Shown: piece after piece, positions 1 to 6,989 of the stretch
How positions within the stretch are numbered: the first letter of the stretch is position 1
Layout of the letters: every line of letters starts with the position of its first letter
Source of the DNA: Flavobacteriaceae bacterium
Lineage (GTDB): Bacteria > Bacteroidota > Bacteroidia > Flavobacteriales > Flavobacteriaceae
DNA: 8,835 nucleotides
Reading direction: 5' to 3'
Assembly (NCBI GenBank): GCA_014763515.1
Contig: JACXVH010000054.1
Coordinates: 1-8,835 of the forward strand
Position numbers and translations under genes: made by a program
Notes under the pieces: model-generated
Told to the model about the DNA's origin: nothing
Databases searched by the model: none
What the model saw: only the letters and a program-made list of their open reading frames with translations

Positions 1-34
1 TTCCAAAATTTGCTGTAAAATTAAATAAGTTCAT
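1..34 (-). CDS. Possible 5' end of a minus-strand gene, cut by window edge (IS1595-like transposase?)
   Basis: An ATG on the minus strand at position 34 opens a frame of 11 codons that is still open at the window edge and reads MNLFNFTANFG. Fifteen bases upstream of it lies a perfect TAnnTTTG-type -7 box (50-57, minus strand), which is why I consider it a real start. The N-terminus recalls, from memory, the start of IS1595-family transposases of Bacteroidota, which often begin with a similar Asn/Phe-rich stretch. Eleven residues cannot establish the family. The competing reading is a plus-strand open stretch from 3 to 131 without a convincing start, which is less attractive. Treat the family as a guess and the start as plausible. 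Confidence 0.33.
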   Translation of the reverse strand, partial: MNLFNFTANFG

Positions 35-49
35 AACTTCAATTTTTAA

Positions 50-57
50 CAAAAATA
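50..57 (-). promoter_or_regulatory. -7-like box for the leftward partial gene
   Basis: Read on the minus strand this is TATTTTTG, a full match to the Bacteroidota -7 consensus TAnnTTTG, 15 nt before the minus-strand ATG at 34. No TTG is present at the usual 17-23 nt upstream, and AT-rich DNA gives such boxes by chance, so support is modest. Confidence 0.3.
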
Positions 58-236
58 TGAAATTTATATCAATTATGAGTGATTACGGACAATCAGATTT
101 TTTATTAATTTTGATAAACATAAAAAATTAAAATCATGAATATTTTATTTCTTTTAACAGAGTTTTCAATTGCATTGAACAATATTGATGTAGTTTTAAA
201 TTTAAGCAGATAATTTGTTTAAATATCAAGATTAAG

Positions 237-256
237 AATACGGCAATTGCCGTATT
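237..256. promoter_or_regulatory. Perfect 20-bp palindrome upstream of kinase 1; putative NarL-type response-regulator operator (site 1)
   Basis: AATACGGCAATTGCCGTATT is a perfect inverted repeat. Its core can be written TACGGCA-AT-TGCCGTA, the 7-2-7 arrangement with TAC...GTA ends known for NarL-family operators. Near copies occur at 4102-4121 (17 of 20 bases identical) and 8359-8378 (13 of 20), each 21 nt upstream of a -7-like box, as here (box at 278-285). The fixed geometry places the palindrome centre roughly 40-46 bp before the expected transcription start, a usual position for an activator overlapping the -33 region. The likely ligand is the response regulator encoded at 6989-7645. The T-run that follows also allows a terminator reading, listed separately. 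Confidence 0.6.
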
Positions 257-262
257 TTTTTT
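237..262 (+). terminator. Possible intrinsic terminator (alternative reading of site 1)
   Basis: The palindrome can fold as an 8-bp stem (AATACGGC/GCCGTATT) with an AATT loop, followed by eight consecutive T residues (255-262). That fits a rho-independent terminator for a plus-strand transcript entering from the left. Against it, no convincing plus-strand gene is visible upstream in the window, and the same palindrome recurs at 4102 and 8359 where the fold is poor. The site could serve both roles. Confidence 0.33.
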
Positions 263-277
263 GCTTTAATCTTAAAT

Positions 278-285
278 TAAGTTTA
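278..285 (+). promoter_or_regulatory. -7-like promoter box for kinase 1
   Basis: TAAGTTTA matches five of the six fixed positions of TAnnTTTG. It begins 21 nt after the end of palindrome site 1 and ends 18 nt before the ATG at 304. A TTG at 261-263 is too close (14 nt) to be a standard -33 element, which would fit an activator-dependent promoter. The main support is the identical spacing at the other two palindromes. Confidence 0.4.
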
Positions 286-303
286 CATGTTGAATTATTT
301 GTA

Positions 304-2073
304 ATGAAAAAAACTAATCTAAGAGTCACTTTTATATTGTTATTTTGTAGTATTCAAGCTTTTTTTGCTCAAAATGCTGAGTTGAAAGTTGTTGACTCTT
401 TAAATAATTTACCATTTAATCAAAAGATTGAAAACCTATATCAATCAGAGAAAAATTATAAGAATAGTTTAGCAATTTCTCAAAAGTATAAGTATCAAAA
501 AGGGATTGCAGAAAGCTATGAGAATTTAGGGTTAATTTATTACTATCAAGGTAAGTATGAATTAAATCATAAATACACAGTTTTAGCAATAAAATCTTTT
601 CAAAGCCAAGGAAAGCAAAATAAAGTTGCAAAAGTATATGCTGATTTTGGACATGCAATGAAAAGAAGAAACTATTTATTAGCCGAAAAATATCAACGAA
701 AAGGATTACAATTAGCTGAAAAAATTAATGATGAATACCAGTTAAGGGCAATCTACGATAATTATGGTTATTTAAAGGAAATGAATAAGGAGTATGATAG
801 TGCTTTTTACTATTATAATAAGTCTTTATATTTAAAAAGAGAGGGAACAGATAGTTTAGGAATTCCTTATAGTTTAAATAAAATTGCCAACTTAAAAGTG
901 AAGTTGAATACTGATTTATTAACCGCTAAGAATCATTTAGACGAAGCCTATCAAATTAGAGTAAAAATAAAAGATAAAATAGGAATAGCTGAAAATCTAA
1001 ATTATTATGGAAGTTACTATTACCAAATTAAAGATTATAACAAAGCTATTGAATATTTTGATGAAGCTATAGCTTATAGTAAAAAACATAAGTATCCTTA
1101 TTTAACGCAAGATAACTTTCAAAAATTATCTGAAGTTTTTGAAACTCAAGATCAATTTAAAGAAGCTTTAAATTTTTACAAAAAGCACATTCAGTACAAA
1201 GATAGTATTGCTAATATTGAGTTGCGAATTAAACAGGTCGAACTCGATACGCAATTTGGAACCGAAGAAAAAGAAAGAGAAATTTTACTTCAAAAAGCTA
1301 AAATTGCCGAGAAAAATACCATCATAATTAGTGTAATTTCTCTGTTATTATTGAGCATACTTTTGGGTTATTTTCTCTATAGTAAACAAAAAATGAAGAA
1401 CATTCAACTTGTAAAAGAACGAGAGTTACAAGATGCTTTACTTAAAATCGAAACTCAAAATAAATTACAAGAACAACGTCTTCAAATTTCAAGAGATTTA
1501 CATGATAACATTGGTTCGCAGTTAACGTTTATTATTTCTTCAATCGATAATTTAAAATTTGCCCTGGGAAATCAAAATCCGAAAGTGGATGAGAAGTTAA
1601 CCAAAATAAGTTCGTTTACTCGCGAAACAATTGTAGAACTTCGCGATACTATTTGGGCCATGAATAAAGAAGAAATTACGGTTGAAGATTTAGAAACTCG
1701 AATTTCAAATTTTATTGAGAATGCTAAAATTTCATTAACAGGAACGCAGTTTAATTTTATTAGTAACTTAAAATCTAAACAATTACAACCTTTTTCCTCT
1801 CGTGATGGCATGAATATTTACCGAATTATTCAAGAAAGTGTAAATAATGCAATTAAACACGCAAAAGCAACTAAAATTGAGGTTTTAATACAAGAAAAAA
1901 ATCATTCTATTACTATTCAAATAAAAGATAATGGAAGTGGTTTTAATGTTTCAGAAACTGAAAAAGGAAACGGTTTACATTCTATTCAAAAGCGAGCAGC
2001 AGAGTTACAAGCTGATTTAGATTTAATTTCAAACGAAAACGGAACAGCGATAAAAATTAATTTAAAATCATAA
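304..2073 (+). CDS. TPR-containing sensor histidine kinase 1 (HisKA_3/NarL type)
   Basis: A 589-aa inner-membrane sensor kinase. I chose the ATG at 304 because it is followed by a good signal peptide (MKK..., hydrophobic core, cleavage near A22-Q23); the longer frame starting with TTG at 247 begins inside the palindrome and has no leader-like N-terminus. About six TPR-like helical pairs follow (~67-99, 109-140, 147-179, 190-219, 229-261, 268-301), expected in the periplasm. Then come a charged, probably coiled-coil stretch, one membrane helix (~339-359), a second coiled-coil linker, and a cytoplasmic HisKA_3 domain with the RDLHDNIG motif (phospho-acceptor His400). The C-terminal HATPase_c domain has an N-box (NIYRIIQESVNNAIKH, ~504-519), DNGSGF (542-547) and a GNGL motif (~555-558). 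It should phosphorylate a NarL-type regulator, most simply the one at 6989-7645. The TPRs suggest a protein or cell-wall ligand, which is inference. Kinase 2, 84 nt downstream, is a paralogue. Confidence 0.93.
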   Translation: MKKTNLRVTFILLFCSIQAFFAQNAELKVVDSLNNLPFNQKIENLYQSEKNYKNSLAISQKYKYQKGIAESYENLGLIYYYQGKYELNHKYTVLAIKSFQSQGKQNKVAKVYADFGHAMKRRNYLLAEKYQRKGLQLAEKINDEYQLRAIYDNYGYLKEMNKEYDSAFYYYNKSLYLKREGTDSLGIPYSLNKIANLKVKLNTDLLTAKNHLDEAYQIRVKIKDKIGIAENLNYYGSYYYQIKDYNKAIEYFDEAIAYSKKHKYPYLTQDNFQKLSEVFETQDQFKEALNFYKKHIQYKDSIANIELRIKQVELDTQFGTEEKEREILLQKAKIAEKNTIIISVISLLLLSILLGYFLYSKQKMKNIQLVKERELQDALLKIETQNKLQEQRLQISRDLHDNIGSQLTFIISSIDNLKFALGNQNPKVDEKLTKISSFTRETIVELRDTIWAMNKEEITVEDLETRISNFIENAKISLTGTQFNFISNLKSKQLQPFSSRDGMNIYRIIQESVNNAIKHAKATKIEVLIQEKNHSITIQIKDNGSGFNVSETEKGNGLHSIQKRAAELQADLDLISNENGTAIKINLKS

Positions 2074-2157
2074 TTGTTATAAAAATAAATTTTTAAATTG
2101 ATTTATTGAAGAAAAATAACTACTTTAACCTCGTTTAACATTATTTTAAGAAAGTTG

Positions 2158-4101
2158 ATGCTGAAGTTTAAAGTTTTATTATTCGCTGTTTTTTTAACGT
2201 TTTTTGGTTTTGCCCAACAAACCAAAATAGATAGTTTGTACCAAATTATCAATACTACTCATAACGATTCTACTAAAGTTGCAGTTTATAATCAAATTGT
2301 TTGGAAATATCTTTTTAGCGATAAAGTAAAAGCTAAAGAATTACTCGATACTTCCGAAAAAATAGCGTTAGCCGCAAATGAAAAGTTTGGATATAATTCT
2401 GTATTGGGAATTAAAGGTATTTATTATGATGTTAATGGAAATTCCGATTCTGCGAAATATTTTTTTGAAAAATCTTTAGAATATAGTAAAAAGCATAAAT
2501 TTTTAGTGCATGAAGAGCATACACTCAATAATTTAGGAATGTATAATTGGAACCAAGGAAACTTTGAAAAAGCACTTAATTATTACTTCGAATCAATTAG
2601 GGTAAACCAAAAAAATCCAGAGAATAAACGTGGAAATGTAGATGCAAGCTATAATAATATTGGATTAATATACCAAGAAATGCATTTGTATGATAAGGCA
2701 ATAAAATATCATTTAAAATCTCTTGAAATAAGAAAGAAAAGAAAATATATAGCGGCACAAATTCACAGTTACAATAATTTAGGATTTTGTTATAAGGAGC
2801 TAAATCAATTACAAAAAGCAAGAGCATCTTTTGAAATGTCCATTACTTTATCTAAACAAATCAATCCAGGTAATGAATATTATAATGCAATTGAAGGTTT
2901 AGCATCTATCGAATTTAGAGAAGAGAATTACAAAAAAGCACTCGATTTATATTTACAATCACTAAATCGTCCACAGGAAGTGCCTATGAATGCCAAAGAA
3001 AAAATTAATTTATACAGTAATTTGTCGGCGGTGTATGTTAATTTAAAACAGCCCAAAGAAGCTTTAAAATATGGCGAATTGTGCTTAAGTGAACTTCAAC
3101 TTTCAAGCGAAAATAAAGAATATGAAGTTGAAGTATATAAATCGCTAGCCCAAGCCTATTACATGATTGGTAATGTAGAAAAAGGATCATTTTATAACGA
3201 GGAATTTTATAATAAAACAACTCAAAAATTTAAAGAAGAAAGTGCTAAATCGTTTCAAGAATTAGAAGTAAAATATGAAACAGAAAGAAAGGAAAAAGAT
3301 TTAGCTCAAGAAAAAGTTAAAGTAGCCGAAAGAGAGCTTCGTATTAAGAATAAAAATAATTTATTACTCATTTCAGGTTTTGTTATTCTGAGTATTTTGC
3401 TGTTATCATGGCTTTTTTTAAGCCAACAAAAATTTAAAAATAAGCAGTTGCAAAAAGAAAAAGAGCTTTCAGAAGCTTTATTAAAAATAGAAGCAAATAA
3501 CAAATTACAAGAACAACGATTAGCTATTTCTAGAGATTTACACGATAATATTGGTGCCCAATTAACATTTATTATTTCATCAATCGACAGTTTAAAAATG
3601 TTTTTAACAAATGGAGAAGATAAAATAATTCAAAAATTATCTAATATTAGTCAGTTTACTAAAGAAACCATAACCGAACTACGCGATACCATTTGGGCCA
3701 TGAATAAAGATGAAATTCTAGTCGAAGATTTCAAAAGCCGAATTTCTAATTTTATAGAACAAGCAAAAGTTTCTCTACAAGGTATTTTGTTCGAGTTTAC
3801 CTGTAATTTACCTAAAGAAACTTCATTTAACTCAAAAGACGGAATGAATATTTATCGTATTATTCAAGAAAGTGTAAATAATGCTATTAAACATTCAAAT
3901 GCTACAAAAATTGAAGTGGTTGTAAGTAAAATTGATTCGAAAATTGAAGTGAATATCAGCGATAATGGAAATGGTTTTAACACTGCAAATAATGTAGTTG
4001 GAAATGGTTTAAATTCTATAAAAAAACGAGCTTTAGAAAGTAATTGTCAATTAAAAATTGAATCAAATTCTTCTGGAACAATTGTTTCGTTGATTTATTA
4101 A
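2158..4101 (+). CDS. TPR-containing sensor histidine kinase 2 (HisKA_3/NarL type), paralogue of kinase 1
   Basis: A 647-aa sensor kinase with the same plan as its upstream neighbour. The start is the ATG at 2158; a TTG codon directly before it is less likely. The signal peptide ends near A19-Q20. TPR-like units are seen at ~121-149, 162-194, 200-233, 240-269, 283-313 and 324-352, more regular than in kinase 1 (NNLG...Y..A repeats). A coiled coil (~357-400) leads to one membrane helix (~402-422). The cytoplasmic part has RDLHDNIG (His462), an N-box with E571, N574 and N575, DNGNGF (602-607) and a GNGL motif (~616-619). Over the linker and His region (434-480 here, 372-418 in kinase 1) 39 of 47 residues are identical, so the pair arose by tandem duplication, while the periplasmic TPRs have diverged. 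No copy of the palindrome lies in the 84-nt gap before it, so it is probably co-transcribed with kinase 1 or uses a weak promoter of its own. Confidence 0.93.
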   Translation: MLKFKVLLFAVFLTFFGFAQQTKIDSLYQIINTTHNDSTKVAVYNQIVWKYLFSDKVKAKELLDTSEKIALAANEKFGYNSVLGIKGIYYDVNGNSDSAKYFFEKSLEYSKKHKFLVHEEHTLNNLGMYNWNQGNFEKALNYYFESIRVNQKNPENKRGNVDASYNNIGLIYQEMHLYDKAIKYHLKSLEIRKKRKYIAAQIHSYNNLGFCYKELNQLQKARASFEMSITLSKQINPGNEYYNAIEGLASIEFREENYKKALDLYLQSLNRPQEVPMNAKEKINLYSNLSAVYVNLKQPKEALKYGELCLSELQLSSENKEYEVEVYKSLAQAYYMIGNVEKGSFYNEEFYNKTTQKFKEESAKSFQELEVKYETERKEKDLAQEKVKVAERELRIKNKNNLLLISGFVILSILLLSWLFLSQQKFKNKQLQKEKELSEALLKIEANNKLQEQRLAISRDLHDNIGAQLTFIISSIDSLKMFLTNGEDKIIQKLSNISQFTKETITELRDTIWAMNKDEILVEDFKSRISNFIEQAKVSLQGILFEFTCNLPKETSFNSKDGMNIYRIIQESVNNAIKHSNATKIEVVVSKIDSKIEVNISDNGNGFNTANNVVGNGLNSIKKRALESNCQLKIESNSSGTIVSLIY

Positions 4102-4121
4102 AATAGGGCATTTGTCGTATT
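4102..4121. promoter_or_regulatory. Imperfect palindrome upstream of the OmpA gene; putative response-regulator operator (site 2)
   Basis: AATAGGGCATTTGTCGTATT differs from site 1 at only three of 20 positions and keeps seven of ten paired positions of the inverted repeat. The 7-2-7 reading is TAGGGCA-TT-TGTCGTA. It begins directly after the stop codon of kinase 2, ends 21 nt before the -7-like box at 4143-4150, and its centre lies 59.5 nt from the OmpA start codon. It lacks the T-run of site 1, so a terminator reading does not apply. This argues that the conserved element is a protein-binding site. Confidence 0.55.
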
Positions 4122-4142
4122 GATTTCGAGTTAACATTAGTT

Positions 4143-4150
4143 CATTTTTG
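4143..4150 (+). promoter_or_regulatory. -7-like promoter box for the OmpA-DUF6498-regulator cluster
   Basis: CATTTTTG matches five of six fixed bases of TAnnTTTG and starts 21 nt after palindrome site 2. A TTG at 4120-4122, at the edge of the palindrome, lies 20 nt upstream, within the usual range for a -33 element. The box ends 20 nt before the ATG at 4171. The stretch 4135-4151 shares 14 of 17 bases with 8392-8408 at the same distance from site 3. Confidence 0.42.
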
Positions 4151-4170
4151 TTGAAATAAATTCCTCTATC

Positions 4171-6249
4171 ATGAAAAATCTAAAACTAACCTTACTATTT
4201 TTATTTTTCTCAATTGTTTTTTATGCTCAAAAAGTGGTATATCACGATACTTTTGATGATAACAAAGGAAAGTGGGAATCTACCAACACTAATTATAAAT
4301 CTCATATTCATAAAGGAAAATTGGTAATCGAAAATTCAGATCCTAGTTCAACAAAATGGCACTTAGTTTCTGCAATTAACGATCCGGATGATATTGATTT
4401 TGATATTGAGGCTAAAATTGAAGTTGTAAAATCAGAGAAAGATAATTCAACTTACGGATTGGTTTGGTCTTGTTACACTGATAATAAGTATTATGATGTG
4501 GTTAGAATGACACCAGATAAACGAGTACAGTTGTATGAATACCAAGATGGGACTTTCGATTATTACAAAGATTGGACTACAGAAAGGTTTATCAAGGGTT
4601 ATAAAAAAGAAAATAAAATTTTAGTTCAAAAAAGAGCTAATGTTGTTAAAATATACATCAACGATAAATTATATTATCAAGCAGGTTGGTACACTTATTA
4701 TGGTTCAAAAGTAGGCTTTATTTTAGATGCTCAAATGACGATTGAAGTAGACGAATTAAAAGTGACTGAATATCCCAAAAAAATTAATGTAGTAGAAACA
4801 TTTAATCCTAATTTAAAAATGGAAAAATTACCTACTACAGTTTCATCTGAAGAATATGAAGAAACTAACCCTGTTGTCTCTCCAGATGGTAAATATTTAT
4901 TTGTAACCCGTAAAGATTGTCCTCAAAATATCGATTCAAATAAAGATGATATCTGGTATTCAGAAAAAGATGCTAAAGGAAACTGGACAACTTTAAAAAA
5001 TATGGGACGACCATTAAATAATAAAGATTATAACTTTGTAATCTCTACTTCGCCAGATAACAATACTTTTCTTTTAGGTAATCGATATGCTGCTGACGGA
5101 ATAAGTACAAACGGACAAGGAATTTCAATTTCGCATAGAACAACTTCAGGCTGGGAAATTCCAAAAGATGTTGTAATTAAAGAGTATGTAAATACAAATA
5201 AATATGTTGGTTTCTTTTTATCTAACGATAATCAGCATTTATTAATGGCTGTTGAACGTCCAGAAGGTGAAGGAAAAAAAGATTTATATGTAAGTTTTTT
5301 AAATGAAGATGGCACTTGGACAAAACCAATGTCTTTAGGCAAAGTAGTCAATACTTTTGAGGAAGAAACCAATCCATTTTTAGCTTCTGATGGTAAAACG
5401 TTGTACTTTTCTTCAAAAGGACATACAGGATACGGTGGCTACGATTTATTCGTTACAAAAAGATTAGACGATACTTGGAAAAACTGGTCAACACCTCAAA
5501 ATTTAGGAAACGTTATTAATTCTCCAAAAACGGAATTGAGTATTTTTTTAACTGCAAAAGGAGACAAAGCATATGTAGGTAGAGCTAAAGATATTTGGGA
5601 AATTACAAATACAGTAAAACAAGATCCAGTTGTTTTAATTAAAGGAAAAGTTTTTGATAGTAAAACGAAAAAAGTATTATCAGCGCCAATCGTTTATAAT
5701 AATTTGTTAACCAATAAAGAGTTAGGAACAGCAATATCTGATCCTACAACTGGTGCTTATAGTATAGTATTGCCTTACGGACAACGTTACAGTTTTATGG
5801 CTCAAAAAGAAGGCTATTATGCAGTAACAGAAAATGTAGATGTATCTTCATTAACAGATTATAAGGAAATTGTTGTCGATTTATATTTAAATCCAATTGA
5901 AAAAGGACAAACTATTCGTTTAAATAATATTTTCTTCGACTCTGGAAAGTACGATTTATTACCAGAATCTAATGCCGAGTTAGATCGATTGTATAAAGTT
6001 TTAAAAGAAAATCAAAAACTTAAAATTGAAATTGCAGGTCACACAGATGCTGTTGGTTCCGATGCTAATAACATGACGCTTTCAAATAACAGAGCAAATG
6101 CCGTAATGCAATATTTAGTAACAAAAGGAATAGGAAAAGAACGTTTAACTTCAAAAGGTTATGGCGAAACTAAATTCATTGCAACAAATGATACAGAAGA
6201 AGGAAAACAATTAAACAGAAGGGTTGAATTTGTAATTTTAGAATTATAA
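4171..6249 (+). CDS. Exported OmpA-family protein with N-terminal LamG/DUF1080-like domain and PD40 repeats
   Basis: A 692-aa secreted envelope protein. A signal peptide ends at about A19-Q20; no lipobox cysteine follows, so it is not a typical lipoprotein. Residues ~22-202 look like a concanavalin/LamG-type beta-sandwich (DUF1080-like, often carbohydrate-binding). Residues ~225-480 form a WD40-like propeller with PD40 motifs (TNPVVSPDGKYLFVTR at ~231-246; NPFLASDGKTLYFSS at ~400-414, then GYGGYDLFV). A short carboxypeptidase-regulatory-like beta domain follows (~487-572). The C-terminal OmpA domain (~580-691) has the peptidoglycan-binding signature AGHTDAVGSD...LSNNRA, with the conserved Asp (625) and Arg (640) that contact diaminopimelate in this family. 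It probably tethers to peptidoglycan in the periplasm. The order PD40, regulatory-like domain, OmpA recalls the T9SS protein PorE, but the TPR domain is replaced here, so I do not assign that name. The gene lies 2 nt before the next one, in a likely operon. Confidence 0.9.
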   Translation: MKNLKLTLLFLFFSIVFYAQKVVYHDTFDDNKGKWESTNTNYKSHIHKGKLVIENSDPSSTKWHLVSAINDPDDIDFDIEAKIEVVKSEKDNSTYGLVWSCYTDNKYYDVVRMTPDKRVQLYEYQDGTFDYYKDWTTERFIKGYKKENKILVQKRANVVKIYINDKLYYQAGWYTYYGSKVGFILDAQMTIEVDELKVTEYPKKINVVETFNPNLKMEKLPTTVSSEEYEETNPVVSPDGKYLFVTRKDCPQNIDSNKDDIWYSEKDAKGNWTTLKNMGRPLNNKDYNFVISTSPDNNTFLLGNRYAADGISTNGQGISISHRTTSGWEIPKDVVIKEYVNTNKYVGFFLSNDNQHLLMAVERPEGEGKKDLYVSFLNEDGTWTKPMSLGKVVNTFEEETNPFLASDGKTLYFSSKGHTGYGGYDLFVTKRLDDTWKNWSTPQNLGNVINSPKTELSIFLTAKGDKAYVGRAKDIWEITNTVKQDPVVLIKGKVFDSKTKKVLSAPIVYNNLLTNKELGTAISDPTTGAYSIVLPYGQRYSFMAQKEGYYAVTENVDVSSLTDYKEIVVDLYLNPIEKGQTIRLNNIFFDSGKYDLLPESNAELDRLYKVLKENQKLKIEIAGHTDAVGSDANNMTLSNNRANAVMQYLVTKGIGKERLTSKGYGETKFIATNDTEEGKQLNRRVEFVILEL

Positions 6250-6251
6250 TA

Positions 6252-6989
6252 ATGAGTATAAAGGAATTATTTACTTTAAAAAATAAAAATGTTTGGTTAA
6301 CAGCCTTGTTTTACATTGCCTTAATTTTAATTGGAAAATTAAGTGCCACTGAATTTGTTATTGTTTATGCTCTAGAAACTGTTATAATAGGAATTTTTCA
6401 TGTAGTAAAAATGCTAACCATAACATTTCTTTCAGATAATATGAAAAATGATAAAGGAAAAGGTGTAGGGTTAACATTATTTTTTTTAGTTCACTACGGT
6501 TTCTTTGTGTTTATTCAAACTACTTTTTTCTTTGTTTTTTTGTCAATGGGAGATGATAGAATTTCTGATAGTTTAGGAGTTTCTAATTTTCTTAATGTTT
6601 TACAATTTGAAGGAGTACAAATCGCTCTGGTTTTAATGATAATTTCTCATGCTTTTAAATTTTGGTTCAATTTTTATAAGAATAAACGTTATCAGGAAGT
6701 GGAATTGGCTTTATATATGTTTCAACCATATGTAAGAATCATCATTCAGCAATTTGTAGCCATTATTCCAGGATTTTTCATTATTTTAGGTAACGGAGGT
6801 TATGCAGTAGCAATTGTGTTAATACTAATTCGAACAACAGTCGATTTATATTTAACTAAAATTAAAACAAATGAAAATGCTTTTCAAAAAGCGGTAGATT
6901 TGTTTATGAAAGATTACAAAAAAAATGAAGATAAAATGTTAGAAGAAGAAAAAGTAATTCAATTTTTAAAAATGGTAACCGAAGAATAA
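6252..6989 (+). CDS. Multi-pass membrane protein, DUF6498-like
   Basis: A 245-aa integral membrane protein of unknown function. Hydrophobic segments at ~13-30, 34-59, 72-99, 118-140, 161-179 and 183-201 suggest about six membrane helices, followed by a charged cytoplasmic-type tail (~205-245). The second segment, with its VYALETVIIGIFHVVKM stretch, resembles the conserved ALE/WLE...IIG.F...KM region I associate with DUF6498; this is from memory and not checked by profile. The ATG is 2 nt after the OmpA stop codon, and the stop codon overlaps the regulator's ATG by one base (TAATG), so it is translated as part of the same message and coupled to the response regulator. That position suggests a role in, or control by, the same signalling system. 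No enzymatic motif is visible. Confidence 0.8.
   Translation: MSIKELFTLKNKNVWLTALFYIALILIGKLSATEFVIVYALETVIIGIFHVVKMLTITFLSDNMKNDKGKGVGLTLFFLVHYGFFVFIQTTFFFVFLSMGDDRISDSLGVSNFLNVLQFEGVQIALVLMIISHAFKFWFNFYKNKRYQEVELALYMFQPYVRIIIQQFVAIIPGFFIILGNGGYAVAIVLILIRTTVDLYLTKIKTNENAFQKAVDLFMKDYKKNEDKMLEEEKVIQFLKMVTEE

Noticed and set aside
84..100. TACGGAC at 84-90 as a fourth operator copy
   Set aside because: It resembles one half-site only; the right arm (CGTA) at the required spacing is missing.
3..131. Plus-strand open stretch that could be the 3' end of an upstream gene
   Set aside because: Only 42 codons, composition like translated AT-rich noncoding DNA (Ile/Asn/Lys/Phe), and it overlaps a better minus-strand start with a -7 box.
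136..213. 25-codon open frame (ATG at 136) in the left intergenic stretch
   Set aside because: Too short, no recognisable motif and no promoter geometry like that of the other genes; AT-rich DNA gives such frames often.
247..303. N-terminal extension of kinase 1 from a TTG at 247
   Set aside because: The extension starts within the perfect palindrome, overlaps the likely promoter, and places a second hydrophobic stretch before a good signal peptide that begins at the ATG at 304.
2098..2128. Possible promoter for kinase 2 (TTG at 2098-2100, TACTTTAA at 2121-2128, spacer 20 nt)
   Set aside because: Only four of six fixed -7 bases match and no palindrome copy is present, so it is too weak to list; read-through from kinase 1 is as likely.
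416..3503. Several minus-strand open frames of 60-80 codons within the kinase genes
   Set aside because: They lie antisense to well-supported coding sequence, have no family resemblance and are explained by codon bias of the sense genes.
4171..6249. Naming the OmpA-domain protein PorE (type IX secretion)
   Set aside because: It lacks the N-terminal TPR region of PorE, has a LamG-like domain instead, and no other T9SS genes are in the window.
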